Below are positions 1 to 11,264 of a stretch of DNA of 64,000 nt, in pieces. The stretch lies in NCBI GenBank assembly GCA_018340375.1, contig JAFFJZ010000011.1:434001-498000 (forward strand). Reading direction: 5' to 3'. Position 1 is the stretch's first letter. Every line of letters begins with the position of its first letter. The position numbers and the translations under genes were made by a program. A model generated the notes under the pieces. It worked only from the letters and a program-made list of their open reading frames with translations. It was not told the DNA's origin and did not search any database. Source of the stretch: Gonatopus flavifemur (taxonomy: Eukaryota; Arthropoda; Insecta; Hymenoptera; Dryinidae).

Positions 1-812
1 CACTCGAAATAGTTCATTTGCCTCTAGTCTCTTAACACATCGCAATCATTATTATAGGAAAGTTAAATATAATGAAACTTGGAATCCCATTGTACATAAA
101 CTACCTGTAATATCGTGATGTATGAGGTATGTGTGAACATTGTTGCATCACGGATTTTTTTTTAGTAACTGTTCCATTTCAATTCCAGTATATAAATCTA
201 CTCACGTTCCAAATAATTTATTTTTCTATTCAGTTGCCAATTTACTACGTGGGGGATATAGTTTGAAATATCAATTTGACAGTAACTAAATTTTGTTCGA
301 GATTGACATATCTATCCCTATTGTTTGAAAAGCAGTGTACACAAGCCAGTTATTCTACTAAAACGCAGCAATTCCTGTGATTGTGTACATGAGTGTGAAA
401 TGGCGCATGTGATTCAATTGAATGGTAGTCAACATATCAGGCCGTTGAAAATACTACTAAACTTGTATGAGCTCTGTTACACAAGTTCATGATTCATATA
501 CGAATAGTGGTTATTGAGGGGATTGATAATGTGAATCAGAAATTCTGTGGCTGATATAAGGAGAAAAGTGTATTGTTAATAAATTCCATAATTGCTAGCG
601 AACTGAGGGTATACCAGCGTTGTCACGTGATTTGCTTAGCAGTCTCTTCAAAATCAATGTCCTCTCCATTACTAAATGATGAAATTCATTCACGTTACAC
701 TGAGAAGTGACGTAATTTGACAAAGAATTAAAACTGAAATTTAAATCATTCATTGAAACGGAATCTCAACTGAAGAGGGGAAAATATACCGGTTGATGAA
801 CACTCCCAGGTA
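1..812. other. AT-rich DNA, nothing recognised
   Basis: I see no convincing open frame, splice-flanked exon, RNA gene or repeat termini here. The sequence is AT-rich and free of obvious tandem repeats. It may be single-copy intergenic or intronic DNA. Confidence 0.5.
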
Positions 813-1043
813 CACGGAGAAAAGTTTTATATTAAAGATTACTATATTCGTATGGTACTCTTGGGATATACTTTATTATGAGGCTCAGAATCATATTTAT
901 TCCAAATTCCAACATATTTATTCTTCTCTCCGCGAGAGAGTATGGTGAACTCTCATATACTTGTGGTTCATAACGACATAATCAAATATATCCCAAAAGT
1001 ACAATATAAATATGGTAATCTCTAATATAATATTCTTTCTGTG
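813..1043. mobile_element. CACGG-type MITE, long inverted ends
   Basis: Starts CACGGAGAAAAG and ends with its complement CTTTCTGTG. The inverted arms match for about 90 bp. TA flanks both sides, so the 2-bp target duplication is visible. Internal words such as GGGATATA recur. There is no coding content, so it would need a transposase in trans. A diverged relative of the left arm begins near 19047. Confidence 0.8.
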
Positions 1044-1089
1044 TAGCAACGCGCAGCGCTTCAAATGCGCGTTCATTTTAGCGCCTTAA

Positions 1090-1708
1090 GAGGATACCAT
1101 AGTTACCATCGGAGCACGTTTTCTTGCTCTGAAATACTTGAAACTGAATTCATAAAAAAATCTGAACTTTTCAGGGATGATTCTTTGATACTTCTTCTAG
1201 GTCTGTACAGAGCCCGAATTTTGAATTTGAAAAAAAAAATTTTTCTCCGAAATTCAAAATTCGGGCTCTGTACAGACCTAGAAGAAGTATCAAAGAATCA
1301 TCCCTGAAACTTTCAGATTTTTTTATGAATTCAGTTTCAAGTATTTTAGAGCAAGAAAACGTGCTCCGATGGTAACTATGGTACCCAAGTAGCACCAGAA
1401 TGTATTATGAACGTTCTTCGAATATTCGAAATATGTTCTATGCATATTCCAATGAGACCGTTTCATAGGTGCTATGCATATTCATCGAACGTATGTAATC
1501 GAATATACGATGGTACGTCAATCGAACGTCGATTGGATGAATATCGTACATTTCGAATGTACTATGTAGGTTCTAAGTATATTTGAAACAGTCTCATTCA
1601 AATATTCTATGAACGTTCATTATATATTCTTCGTATCTCATTCGTACATTCTACGAACGTTTTTATTTCGTATATACTTTGAACTTCTGTTGCTGCTTGG
1701 GTATCCTC
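1090..1708. mobile_element. TTAA-flanked palindromic MITE (copy 1)
   Basis: Flanked on both sides by TTAA, with ends GAGGATACCATAG and CTATGGTATCCTC. The arms form a near-perfect inverted repeat of about 145 bp centred near 1240. A CCCAAG element (1384-1701) has landed four bases before the right end. TTAA target use is the hallmark of piggyBac-like transposases, so I infer mobilisation by such an enzyme. Related copies: 2420-2667 and 57313-57436. Confidence 0.75.
1384..1701 (+). mobile_element. CCCAAG-family MITE, copy 1
   Basis: A 318 bp element running from CCCAAGTAGCACCAGAATG to TTCTGTTGCTGCTTGGG. It interrupts GGTATCC in the arm of the TTAA palindrome and leaves TA on both sides, so the empty site is recoverable. 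The interior is packed with GAACGTTC, ATTCGAAT, CGTACATT and GTACGTTC words. In this orientation, called plus, the end reading CACCAGAATAT comes first. Confidence 0.9.
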
Positions 1709-2142
1709 TTAAGAATGCGCTGATGTAGTGCCGTTTCTTGCAATTTCACTGAAAAATAAAACGCATGAAACTGCATTGCTTCAGCGCATTTCTCAGGCGC
1801 TTATGGTAATGTACAATAAACGCTGACTCAAAGCGTTGCGTTGTTGCTATTGTCGCTGAATTGATACTTTCAGATTGAATATGTTATTTAAAAATGATAT
1901 CCAAGAATCCGCGACGTTCGTATTCTCGAGTTCACCAACATTCGATTGTCGATTCGTCCCAATAAATAATTCAAACTCCAGTGATATTATACCCTGAATT
2001 TACTAGCGAGTATGGTACCTAATAATGGGCAAATTTCTTTGTATAAACAAATAAAATAATGCAAAGAAAGAAAAGATTTCGTCACTGTGAAGCCTGTAAA
2101 AATTTTTTCATACCTGCAAACACTTCACCCCACTCTCCAAAC

Positions 2143-3763
2143 TTGGGAGAATGAAAATTCACGCATTTTACTCCACTAAGTCTCAGAAATGGTCCAATCC
2201 GCTTCGAATGAAATTTCCACTCGTTTCGAATAAACTCTCTTTCTTTTACAGTGAAAAATTCTCTCTTGAATTGCAGTGGCTGTGGGTTGCCAACCTCAGA
2301 CCTTCAATCATCACTCTAAAAAAGTGGAAATTTGATTCGAAATTTGGACAAGCTCACTTTTGGCTCGCTAAAAAGTGAAATTTTACTCTAAAAATTTTAG
2401 GGAGCAGTAGCTATCTGAAGGGGATACCAGCGGCCCCTGACGATGCAACCCGAGCCAAATCTTTTCTGACAAATTATTCGAAAATAAAGCGATAAAAGGA
2501 AAATGTCGCTCCGTACAGACCATATCTTTATTGATTGAAGAAGGTCTGTACAAAACGATATTTTTATTTCATTTCTTCGTTTTCAAGTATTTTGTCAGAA
2601 TCGTTTTGGTTATGTCCTTTTCTAACCAATGGGTCTGGTTGCATCTTCAGGGGTCGCTGGTATCACCTTGAGAGCAGAATATGCCTTCAAAACATTTTCA
2701 GAGCATTAAGAAAATTTATATATTTTTCAAACATCCCTTAAACTTTCTAATGCATTGTGAATAGTCTAAACCTCGCTATATCAGCTGATTATGAACACTC
2801 TGAGATTTGTAGTTCGGAACTTGTAATTGGAATCTACTTCAATCATGAATTTATGAAATTTACTAAGAAATATACTAAAATTCCTTTTTTTTTTTATTGT
2901 TTCTTATTTCCACGGTTCCCATTTCTCCACCAATGTTACACTTCCATTTTACCGGAGTCTTGAGAGGGAGAACGGTGGTTGTAGTGCACGGTAATTATCT
3001 TTCGCACATCAAAGCAAATATAAACATTCTATTAATTTGATACATATATGCTCATGGACACCTCAGTGCACTGAGGTCAAAATTATATGCAGGAAAGTGG
3101 TCATCAATAGAAAAGTTTTCTGAAAAATATTCGCTTATGCTGATTGGGAATAGGATGTCACAACTCCGAAAATTCATACACGTAGAAAATCAATGTGATA
3201 GAGAATTACATACAGTGTTGTAACTGAGGGATATTCGATATTCTCGTCGAGACTGAAAAAGAATACATCATCTTAATTTAAACGTGTTCCAATGAGGTAT
3301 CCACCGCACAGAATTCCGACTTCGTATCTAATGAAACGGAATAATCGATCATTCCGATTTCATAAACAAGAGCAACCAAGATATGCTTCTGGTATCGTTT
3401 GTCAGTCTCGTCTCGTCTCGGTGCAACGCTCAATGCAGATCTCGATGTAGATCTTGATCATTTTCATTTGAAAGATCAAAACCTGTCACGAATTTGTTCC
3501 GTCTGATACGAAGCTTCAATTGAGTTTAGTAAACCATGTCTTACAAACAGTAGAATGATGAATATACATCATTTTCCAAGTTCTTGACGCGAGTCTCGTG
3601 TGCATCCCTAGGGATATATGTTTCATTAGGTCAAGACATGCAACTCAAGAGTGAATTTTTCACCGTAAAAGAAGGAGAGTTTACTCGAAACGAGTGAAAA
3701 TTCCACTCGAAGCAGATTGGATCATTTCTGAGACTCAGTGGAGTAAAATGCATGAATACTATT
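2143..3763. repeat. Inverted arm pair with AGTGGAAATTT words
   Basis: The segment 2143-2272 (from CTTGGGAGAATG) matches the reverse complement of 3643-3763 over about 115 bp, including TTTTACTCCACT.AGTCTCAGAAATG. The arms may be the ends of one 1.6 kb element or two copies in opposite orientation. The 1.4 kb between them holds a TTAA-type MITE and otherwise unrecognised AT-rich DNA. No transposase-like frame is present. Confidence 0.55.
2420..2667. mobile_element. TTAA-type GGGGATAC MITE (copy 2)
   Basis: Ends GGGGATACCAGCGGCCCC and GGGGTCGCTGGTATCACC are inverted repeats. The flanks TGAA and TTGA look like decayed TTAA duplications. Inside, GTACAGACC and GGTCTGTAC form an inner inverted pair. 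Same terminal family as 1090-1708 and 57313-57436. Confidence 0.65.
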
Positions 3764-4049
3764 CCCAAGCAGCAATGGAAGTTCAAAGTATATACGAAAT
3801 AGAAACGTTCGTAGGGATTTACGAATGAGATACGAAGAACATATAATGAACGTTCATAGAATGTTCGAATGAGACTGTTTTAAATATACTTAGAACGTAC
3901 ATAGTACATTCCAAATGTACGATATTAATTCAATCGACGTTCGATTGACGTACCGTCGTAGCACCTATAAAACGGTCTCATTGGAATGGGCATAGAACAT
4001 ATTTCGCATATTCGAAGAACGTTAATAGTATATTCTGGTGCTGCTTGGG
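3764..4049 (-). mobile_element. CCCAAG-family MITE, copy 2
   Basis: Runs from CCCAAGCAGCAATGGAAG to GGTGCTGCTTGGG. It is shorter than the 318 bp norm because part of the centre is missing. The flanking dinucleotides do not match. It abuts the CTTGGG-like end of the inverted arm pair, so its left boundary is ambiguous. Confidence 0.8.
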
Positions 4050-4806
4050 AATATTCAGTAGGTGTTCAAACCATGATTTATGATGCGAAAGTCAGGGTTA
4101 AGCAAGTTCGGAATTACGGACATTAGGGCCTATGAACATTTGAGGTAATAACAACCTAAACTGATTGAGTATTATTTTATTCTATTTGTGTTAGTGTATT
4201 TTATTTTCCAAATCTAATTCTTAAGGTCTTTTTGATTGTTGGATTTCATTTGATCCCGTACAGCACCGGACATTCCTACGTTGCCTCTACGTTGCCTCCA
4301 CGTGGAATCTCCGTTCATCCACGTTGTGTCCACGTCCACGATTTATCCACGTGCAGTTCACGGGGATGCAACGTGGAAGTCGGTGGATGTGCTGTTACGG
4401 ATGGTTTTCTCAGAACAGTTTTCGTAGATTTGTTTGAGTCAATACAATACCTCACTTCCATCATGATTTTACATTTTCTATATGATAATAAACTCGGTTT
4501 TTCTGTGCATGTGTCTATCTATTGGCAGAACCATTTTGATTATGTATTATTCTTCAGTTTTGAACATTTGAATCAATATCTACACATCAATTCATCATCT
4601 TTTTGGTCAGAAGACAATTAGGATGAATTCAGATTTTATTATGCTATGTTCATGATAAATCATTCAAATTTCCGTCATGAGTTATTGAGATTTTGCAGGA
4701 AAACCTAATTTTTACATATTTTGGAATATATAATCATGAAACAATACAATATTTATAGGTGGAATATTCTCTTAAGATGTAGAACTGTTTTAAATAGATT
4801 TAGGTA
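4050..4806. other. Unassigned stretch with CCACGTGG word cluster
   Basis: About 4270-4395 is unusually rich in CACGT words (CCACGTGG, CCACGTTG, GTCCACGTCCACG). The 129-codon open frame across 4232-4621 passes through this cluster, and I do not treat it as a gene. The rest is AT-rich with no recognisable feature. Confidence 0.4.
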
Positions 4807-5316
4807 CACTGAGAAAAGTGAACTGTAACCATTACCATGCGAAAATGGTAGTTGAATGACAGAATTTCTAAGCTGATAATGTCGACTATGTTATTTGGTA
4901 TCCATCTTCATGTAAATGGTAACCATCCCCATCTGCATGAACATTGCTACGATTCTCCATAGTATCCGAAACCAATTTCGCGAAGCTGTCCCCCAATTAC
5001 TATTTGTACACTGTAAAAAATTGCTTCCTAAATTTCATAGAAATGTATGTGAAGCAATGAACATATACATTTTGTATTGAATTTTCAAAACTTCTTTGGC
5101 TTTTCATATGAAATTTTATGATATCTCATACAGAATTATGATTTTTCATGCATTTTTATATGAATTTTCACACATTTTGCATTAAATTTAATGAATTCAT
5201 GATTGAACTTGATTTCAATTACAAGTTTCAGAATTTTCATGTACATCTGATATCGGAAATTTCAGAATATTTTTTACAGTGTACATGGTAATCATTACAT
5301 TCCACTTCTCTCAGTG
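4807..5316. mobile_element. CACTGAGA MITE, interrupted
   Basis: Ends CACTGAGAAAAGTGAA and TTCCACTTCTCTCAGTG are inverted, and TA flanks both sides. The body repeats GGTAACCATTACC-like words. A second MITE (5009-5281) sits inside at a TA. Weaker relatives occur at 7041-8178 and 9571-9787. Confidence 0.7.
5009..5281. mobile_element. CACTG-type MITE, 273 bp, copy 1
   Basis: Ends CACTGTAAAAAATTGC and GAATATTTTTTACAGTG, with TA duplicated on both sides. An almost identical 273 bp copy lies at 41629-41901, with only a few substitutions, so this subfamily moved recently. Internal words are variants of TGAAATTTCA and GAATTTTCA. Confidence 0.9.
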
Positions 5317-5430
5317 TAGACGTATCAAAAAAGATATAATGTATATATATATTTATGAATATGCTACGCGATGAAAATTTCAAAAGCCATATCATTCAAC
5401 TAACTTCCGTTAAAATGAATTCCTTACATA

Positions 5431-6123
5431 GGCCCCCAAGCATTTTGCGCTTCGGGCCCCGTGATGACGAAAGACGGCGCTGGCTTGGATATCATTTCGG
5501 GTGATCGTATTTGCAATTGAATATAAAATAAATCCGAGGGAGAATGTAATAGGACCCAAGCGTGTATTGCCCATAATGAAAATGGGCCCCAGGCTGGGTC
5601 CATCCTCTTTAACCCAGTATTGGGGAATGACGATGGGGCCCATGTTGGCTCAATCTTGGCCCTGTTGTGCTTTCCCATACAATTATAGTTGAAAAAAAAT
5701 GGAGATAATGAATCTTGGTGCGGGCAAATTTGAACTTGGCCCCAATTTGGACCAGCGTTAGACCAAGATTGGGGTGAATCTATATCCCGAGCATGTGTGT
5801 ACAATCCTCAGCGTGCAAGAATTTTGGTCCCACTCTGGCCCAGTCTTGGGCCCATATTGGCAGGATGGGGCCCATGCTGGCCCGGGGTGGGCCCCATGGT
5901 ATATACATGCCAGGGATTTTCTAATTTCAAAACAAAAAGGAAGGGGCAGTATTGATTGCCTAGTCTGGTTTCATGCTGGGCCCGTGGTGTTACCAATTCT
6001 CGGGCAAAGCAATACGGCCAAGCTGGGAACGATGTTATCATCCCAGGGTTGGCCCCATATTGTGTAGCATGGACACCCACCCTGGGCGTAGATGGGGCCC
6101 GCCGTCAATACACACTTGGGGAG
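5431..6123. mobile_element. GGGCCC-word element
   Basis: The interior is densely filled with GGGCCCA, TTGGCCCCA and CCCATATTGG words, far more GC-rich than its surroundings. The ends GGCCCCCAAG and CTTGGGGAG are weakly inverted and TA lies on both sides. Several overlapping open frames on both strands are by-products of the repetitive wording. Confidence 0.6.
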
Positions 6124-6561
6124 TACCGTATATAGTAGAAATTACTCCAGTTATTCTCCAAGTCATTGTCAGGCCTTGCAAGTCTTTACAAGTGTCTGGT
6201 GAGGCCTTGTAATAGTCTGGAGACTGCCTAGTGATTTCTATGAGGATAGTTTTGTTACCGTCAAATCAATCCAGATTCAAATTTTAACTGTGTTTATGTG
6301 GTGTCCAAAGATTGAGAATCAATAATTACTTCGGATCAAAGATATTCGTTGTTTGAAATGTATATTAATCGTCGGTTGGACACTCATATGATTCACGACA
6401 TCGGCAGCATGGGTTTGCATATCAAGGCGAGGGTTACACCTACTCTGCAAACGCGCGAATCTCATCCTTTATTCTTGCGATTCTAATGAAATGCATACCA
6501 GATTCCAGTGATGGACCTTTAATGGGCTATATGAGTTTCAGCCAAATCGATCGAGAAGTGC
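6124..6561. other. Nothing recognised
   Basis: No repeat termini, credible frame or RNA motif seen. Confidence 0.4.
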
Positions 6562-6807
6562 CGCTGTAAAAAAATTCCTTTTGAAAATTCAAAAAATTTG
6601 ACTGTAATTTTTTACAAGGACTTTGTTCTGAATTTTCAGAAAAATTTTGCTGAATTTTAAGAAATTTAGCTGGATTTTCAAAATACGCTCTGGAATTTGG
6701 TTGAAATGTCCTAAAATTCAGTAAAATTTACCTGAAAATTCAGAAAAGTATGGCTGTGAAAAATTAGTCACAATTTCTGAATTTTCAGAAGGAATTTGTT
6801 TACAGTG
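6562..6807. mobile_element. CACTG-type MITE with GAAAATTCAG words
   Basis: Left end CGCTGTAAAAAAATTCC and right end GGAATTTGTTTACAGTG are inverted. The body is made of repeated GAAAATTCAG and CTGAATTTT words. The first base pair of the left terminus has decayed from CACTG to CGCTG. Confidence 0.7.
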
Positions 6808-7404
6808 TGTTGAAAATGTTGTTATCTCGAAATAGATGATGTGAGTTATTTTCTCAAGGCCTTGTTTCATGCACCGTCCACTTGTTTCAGTGTACTTCCA
6901 ATGGATTGGGGGTCAATTCAGTGGAAACTCGCTGTATCGGCATTCGACCACAAAATACTGAAGGTTGTTTTTTAATGTGAATTGGATGATGTAGCTCTCG
7001 GTGTACCGTGGACGTGTAAATCTGGTGTGAATTCGTTACACTAAGAGAAATAGTTACTATCGCCGAGAAAATATATCCTTGAATATTCTTGAGAACACAT
7101 GTTTTTGATTACAGCTGGTATGTTGTAAGCCTAAGGGAAATTTCTTTGAGTCAAGAAAATATTGTTTCAATTCAACACGGAAAGACCGAGTTTATTAATA
7201 ATAAACAGTAAATTTTTAATATTTAGAACAATGACGGTCAATTTAGGGAAAAAAGGATCGCTGAACATTCGTAATGGGTTTACCGAAAATTCGTAATGAA
7301 AATATCAACGATTGATCGTCCTATTGTTATTTGTTCCAGTGAAACTATCAACTTATGATAAATTCACTACGAATATTCTTCAATGTTCCTCTTTTTTCCT
7401 GAAT

Positions 7405-7690
7405 CAGCCCCCTCTGACTCATGCATTCTCCCCCAGGAATCCGTTCCACATGTTGAAGCTGAAATCCCCAAAAAATCTAGATGGCGATTGCATCGACTTG
7501 GCCGAATTATAACCTCAAAATATGAATGTTGCAAGGTGTGGTTTCGTCAAGATTGAAAGTTTACAGATGTAATAGTATTATTTGTTATTATTTGTCGTTT
7601 TCTCTTGAATTTTTGCACTGAATGATTTGTTTCCACAAAATTGATTAGGCAATTAACACGCGGAGTCCTCTACAACCTCAGCCAGTACGA
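7405..7690. repeat. Dispersed repeat, related to 59590-60095
   Basis: Shares an extended alignment with 59590-60095, for example CCAGATGGCGATT, TTATAACCTCAAAATAT, AATAGTATTAT and ACACGCGGAG.CCTCTACAA. The second copy is joined to a mariner transposase remnant. This one may therefore be the untranslated end of the same kind of element. Confidence 0.55.
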
Positions 7691-7770
7691 ATGATCAATT
7701 TGAATTCATACAGACTTCCCAAAGACCTCTCGAATAGTTCCCGTTATCATAATCAATATGTATTCATTAT

Positions 7771-7957
7771 GAATATTTTGAATTCAAAATGGAAACGTAT
7801 TGAATGCCCGGACAATTCATTATTATATCTCCATATGAGTTCTTTCTGAACATTGAGTTGTTCGTTAGGAGTTGATTTTGAATTCAAAATATCCATAAAG
7901 AAACCATATCGATTAGGATAACGCGAACTTTTTGCTGGAACTCGTGTGCTGTATGGG
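7771..7957. repeat. Dispersed repeat, related to 53210-53393
   Basis: Matches 53210-53393: GAATATTTTGAATTCAAAAT, AAACGTATTGAATGC and GTGCTGTATGG. It is rich in TTGAATTCAA palindromes and ends like the CCCATACAGCAC elements. The left boundary is unclear. Confidence 0.5.
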
Positions 7958-8188
7958 GCTTTTCGTTTACTTTGTGAACAGGAGTTCTAGACGGTCAGGA
8001 AGGGCTGCCTTCAATTGATAGTCATTTTTTTGATTATTAATAAACTCGGTCTTTCCGTGAAAGGATGCATCCTTAGTTCCAGAAAGAATTTCTGGCTCGA
8101 GGATACATATCCTTGGAGTGAGGGATTCCTCGAAACAAGAAAATATGTTATTGGTGACAGTATTTATTTCTCTTAGTTTAGGAGCTTG

Positions 8189-8549
8189 CCCATACAGCGC
8201 TGAAGATTTCATTGAGATTGCAGGAATCTAACATTTGAAACATTGGAATATTCTTTTGATATTGCTGTATGTTACAACGAGGTTTCAAAGTCCCTTCAGA
8301 AACATTGCAATGTCCGCTGATCTTACGTTTTAATACAATATTTTTGAATTATTTATGAAATAATTCAAAAACATATATGGAGTATTTCATTGTAATGTTT
8401 CTCTTGAAATATATCTGAGGCATTAAAAATAGGTAACATTTCAATCGACAGATTATTGGCATATTTCTGCGAAAGGCTGTTGAAATGTAATGAAGGTGAA
8501 AGATTAAAATGCATTTGAGATATTTCTGAAATGTATGGTGCTGTCTGGG
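8189..8549. mobile_element. CCCATACAGC MITE, uninterrupted copy
   Basis: Ends CCCATACAGCGCTGAAGATT and ATGGTGCTGTCTGGG. Interior words are CAATATT, GAAATATTTC and ACATTGCAATGT. It aligns along its whole length with 21371-21946, except that the other copy carries a CACTG insertion. This copy therefore gives the empty site. Confidence 0.8.
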
Positions 8550-9570
8550 CGGTAATTCACAAATACACTGGAAATTCACGGTATTCACACGGTGTAACAT
8601 TTCCGTCAGGGTTTGAATATGAATCAGGATAACTTTTGATAATGCTTTATTGATGATATCATTTGTGAACGAGTGTGTCTATGTGAGTTTTTGTATCAGG
8701 TGTAAATGCAAATACAGAATGAACACTCATATGTCCTCTAGTATCAATTAACTATAGATATGGGCTAATTTAGTATCTTCTCCTTTCTTCTATTTGTTTA
8801 TCTTTTTCTCTTCCTCTTTCATTCTAGGAGTCATCCTCCTACTCACTCATTTATCTACTCACCTACTCACGCATTTCATTTGTGTTTTCACGGTGAGTCT
8901 ATCGTACATCATAAAAAGCACGGTGCAACTAATAAAAATTCTCACTTTGTACAGTCCATCATTGTAAATCTATACGAGCGTGCGCGCTCACTTCATAATC
9001 TGGGCTACGTGTCTTCTTCTGAGAACAGTTTTCTACCCTTCCACCTCTCATATGTCGTTATTGCTTGTTTTTTTGTGCGTTACTCAATTTTGCTGTTTCC
9101 ATAAAAACAGAGTAAGAACAATGGATATCAAGTAAAACTAGTAATATAAACTAGTTAGATCTACGGTGAATAAAAATCGACTTAATTGAAAGCTATTTTC
9201 ACACAAATCTGTAACAATGTCCGTTGATGGGAAAGCTTTGTTTTCAATTCACATGTTGAAAATAAAGCTGGAATTGTATCCATAACGACTAAGAAGCAAT
9301 AAGTTACGCCGGAATCGTAGATGATATATTCTTTTGAATTGGTAGTATTTTGATATCGTCTCTTTGTCCATTTTAACAATTGAAAATTCGAACAATTCCA
9401 CTTTAGAGTGATTGAACGTTTAATACCAAATCATTTTATATTCGAGGAGAATAGAAGTAACTGTGAGGTACAAGGACAGGATGGGAAGTGAACCAGACTC
9501 TAGTGAAAATATTATAAGTTTTCTTAGGAAAAACTCGTCAGTAACTTGTTGAAAACTGATTTTTCTAACA
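8550..9570. other. Possible single-copy DNA
   Basis: Contains a pyrimidine-rich run near 8780-8870 and a GAGCGTGCGCGCTC palindrome near 8977. I found no convincing exon. The 74-codon frame at 8880-9104 has no recognisable domain. Confidence 0.35.
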
Positions 9571-9787
9571 CACTGAGGGAAATTTCTATAGTCACTGTAA
9601 CTAAATCATCTTAACTGAACACTCTAAAAATTTTGTTGATTCAACCAAGGAAGTATAGTTGATTCATCGCTTAATTTTATCAACTATACTTTTATAGTTG
9701 AATGAATCAAATTTCCAGTATAGCTTGTACTAAGAATATTTGGTTGAGGCGTTTTAGTTACAGGGACCTCAAAAATTTCTCTCAGTA
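9571..9787. mobile_element. CACTGAGG MITE with AACTATAGTT words
   Basis: Left end CACTGAGGGAAATTTCTATA and right AAAAATTTCTCTCAGTA are inverted, with a second match CACTGTAACTAAA / TTTAGTTACAGGG. The body has repeated ATAGTTGATTCA words. The right terminus is slightly decayed. Confidence 0.6.
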
Positions 9788-10103
9788 TACGATTATTAAA
9801 ATTCGGTTATTCGAATTTTCACAAGTTATAGCCATTATGTGTAAGGAAAAATTAGTTCTAAATAAGTTGTCATCCCTCCAAATCTTTTATTTTCAGCAAA
9901 CAAACAAATTTGTTATGCATTATGTATCCAGGTAACATAAGAACCTTTTGAACATTCTGCATTCATTCTGTGATCATGCATATATTCTATAGAATGTGCA
10001 AGCGAGACTGTTTCAGATGAATCCGAACAAGACATTCTAATGCGATATTAAAATGTACCTTCTATAAATTTATCATTTCTCAAATACAAATTGAAATAAT
10101 ATA

Positions 10104-10327
10104 TTATCCAAGGGTCTGTAGCCTGTTAACAACATTATCCGTCATTACTGATTTCATCTCACGATACCTGCGCATGCGCTGCTCATCAATCTCCCTACAA
10201 AGTTTGTACGCATATTGTACAAACGTTCCTAGAATATTCGATATAGGCTCATTCAAATGTTTTAAAAATCTTCTATGAATATTTACGTATCTTCTACGCT
10301 TTTTGTTAGAGTATTCGATCAAGTACA
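10104..10327 (-). other. Open frame shared with 52619-52903
   Basis: The minus-strand frame starting MYLIEYSNKKRRRYVNIHRR aligns over about 73 residues with the frame at 52619, with the ends VNRLQTLG and VDRLQTLG in register. I recognise no protein domain. The first half reads through AATATTCGAATGAG words shared with the CCCAAG family, so it may be non-coding sequence that happens to stay open. The second half (EIDEQRMRRYRE) does not consist of those words. Confidence 0.3.
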
Positions 10328-10797
10328 TTGTACGGATGTTCCCAAGCAGCAACAGAATTTCAAAGTATATACGGAATAGAAACGTTCGTAGAATGTACGA
10401 ATGAGATGAAGAGAATATACAATGAACGTTCATAGAATGTTCGAATGGGACTGTTTTAGATATACTTAGGATGTACGTGGCACATTCGAAATGTACGATA
10501 TTCATTCAATCGCCGTTCGATTGACGTACCGTCGTATATTCGATTACACTGTTAAAAATTGCTTGAAAATTCATGTACTTTTCATGTGCATATGTGAATG
10601 AAAATTCAATTTTTGTGAACTGAAATAGGAGTCCAAATACATGTTATTGAATTTTTAAGTTATCGTGCATGAAAATTGAAATTAATGTACAGGTGATTGA
10701 AAAAACTTAGAAAAATTTAATCCAGTATAATAACATAATATCATTATAATTATAATCAAATCATGGCTCTAATGGCATCCAACTGAAAATAACAAAA

Positions 10798-10945
10798 ATG
10801 ATCCAAGTGTGTTTGGATTTGAAAAAAAATCTAAAAATGTTCATATCTCAAAAACTAACCTTAAAAAAAACGGGAAATTCTTGCATTATGGCTGCAGAAT
10901 ACGCCCTATACAATTTTTCTCACTATGGGTCACCCTGTATACTAA
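10798..10945. repeat. Fragment of the GGGTGTCTCATAA foldback
   Basis: Matches one arm of 20738-21327: GGATTTGAAA, AAATCTAAAAATG.TCATA, CTCAAAAACTAA, GGCTGCAGAATA. It ends CACTATGGGTCACCCTGTATA, resembling the GGGTG-type terminus. Confidence 0.6.
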
Positions 10946-10946
10946 C

Positions 10947-11264
10947 CCCAAGTAGCACCAGAATATACTATGAACGTTCTTCGAATATTCGAAATATGTT
11001 CTATGTATATTCCAATGAGACCGTTTCATAGGTGCTATGCATATTCATCGAACGTATGTAATCGAATATACGACGGTACGTCAATCGAACGTCGATTGAA
11101 TGAATATCGTACATTTCGAATGTACTATGTACGTTCTAAGTATATTTAAAACAGTCTCCTTTGAATATTCTATGAACGTTCATTATATATTCTTCGTATC
11201 TTATTCGTACATTCTACGAACGTTTCTATTTCGTATATACTTTGAACTTCTGTTGCTGCTTGGG
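10947..11264 (+). mobile_element. CCCAAG-family MITE, copy 4
   Basis: Full 318 bp copy from CCCAAGTAGCACCAGAATAT to GTTGCTGCTTGGG, with AC on both sides, a non-TA target duplication. It is the innermost layer of the 9927-11796 nest. Confidence 0.9.

Larger units (their letters stand above)
1045..1848. mobile_element. AGCAACGC element, host of two nested insertions
   Basis: The left end AGCAACGCGCAGCGCTT matches the complement of the right end (AAGCGTTGCGTTGTTGCT). A shorter uninterrupted relative lies at 53393-53568, with the same GCGCGTT...ATTGTACAT body. This copy is split by the TTAA palindrome at 1090-1708. Non-autonomous; the boundary is good to a few bases. Confidence 0.65.
7041..8178. 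mobile_element. CACTAAGAGAAATA element carrying older repeats
   Basis: Left CACTAAGAGAAATAGTTACT pairs with right TATTTATTTCTCTTAGT, both next to TA. Inner sub-arms also pair: GGAAAGACCGAGTTTATTAA near 7180 with TTAATAAACTCGGTCTTTCC near 8040. Between them are two dispersed repeats (7405-7690 and 7771-7957) that also occur elsewhere in the window. Confidence 0.55.

Noticed and set aside
5424..6212. Several overlapping frames with repeated GP and LG residues
   Set aside because: They are translations of GGGCCC words in a transposable element; both strands are open.
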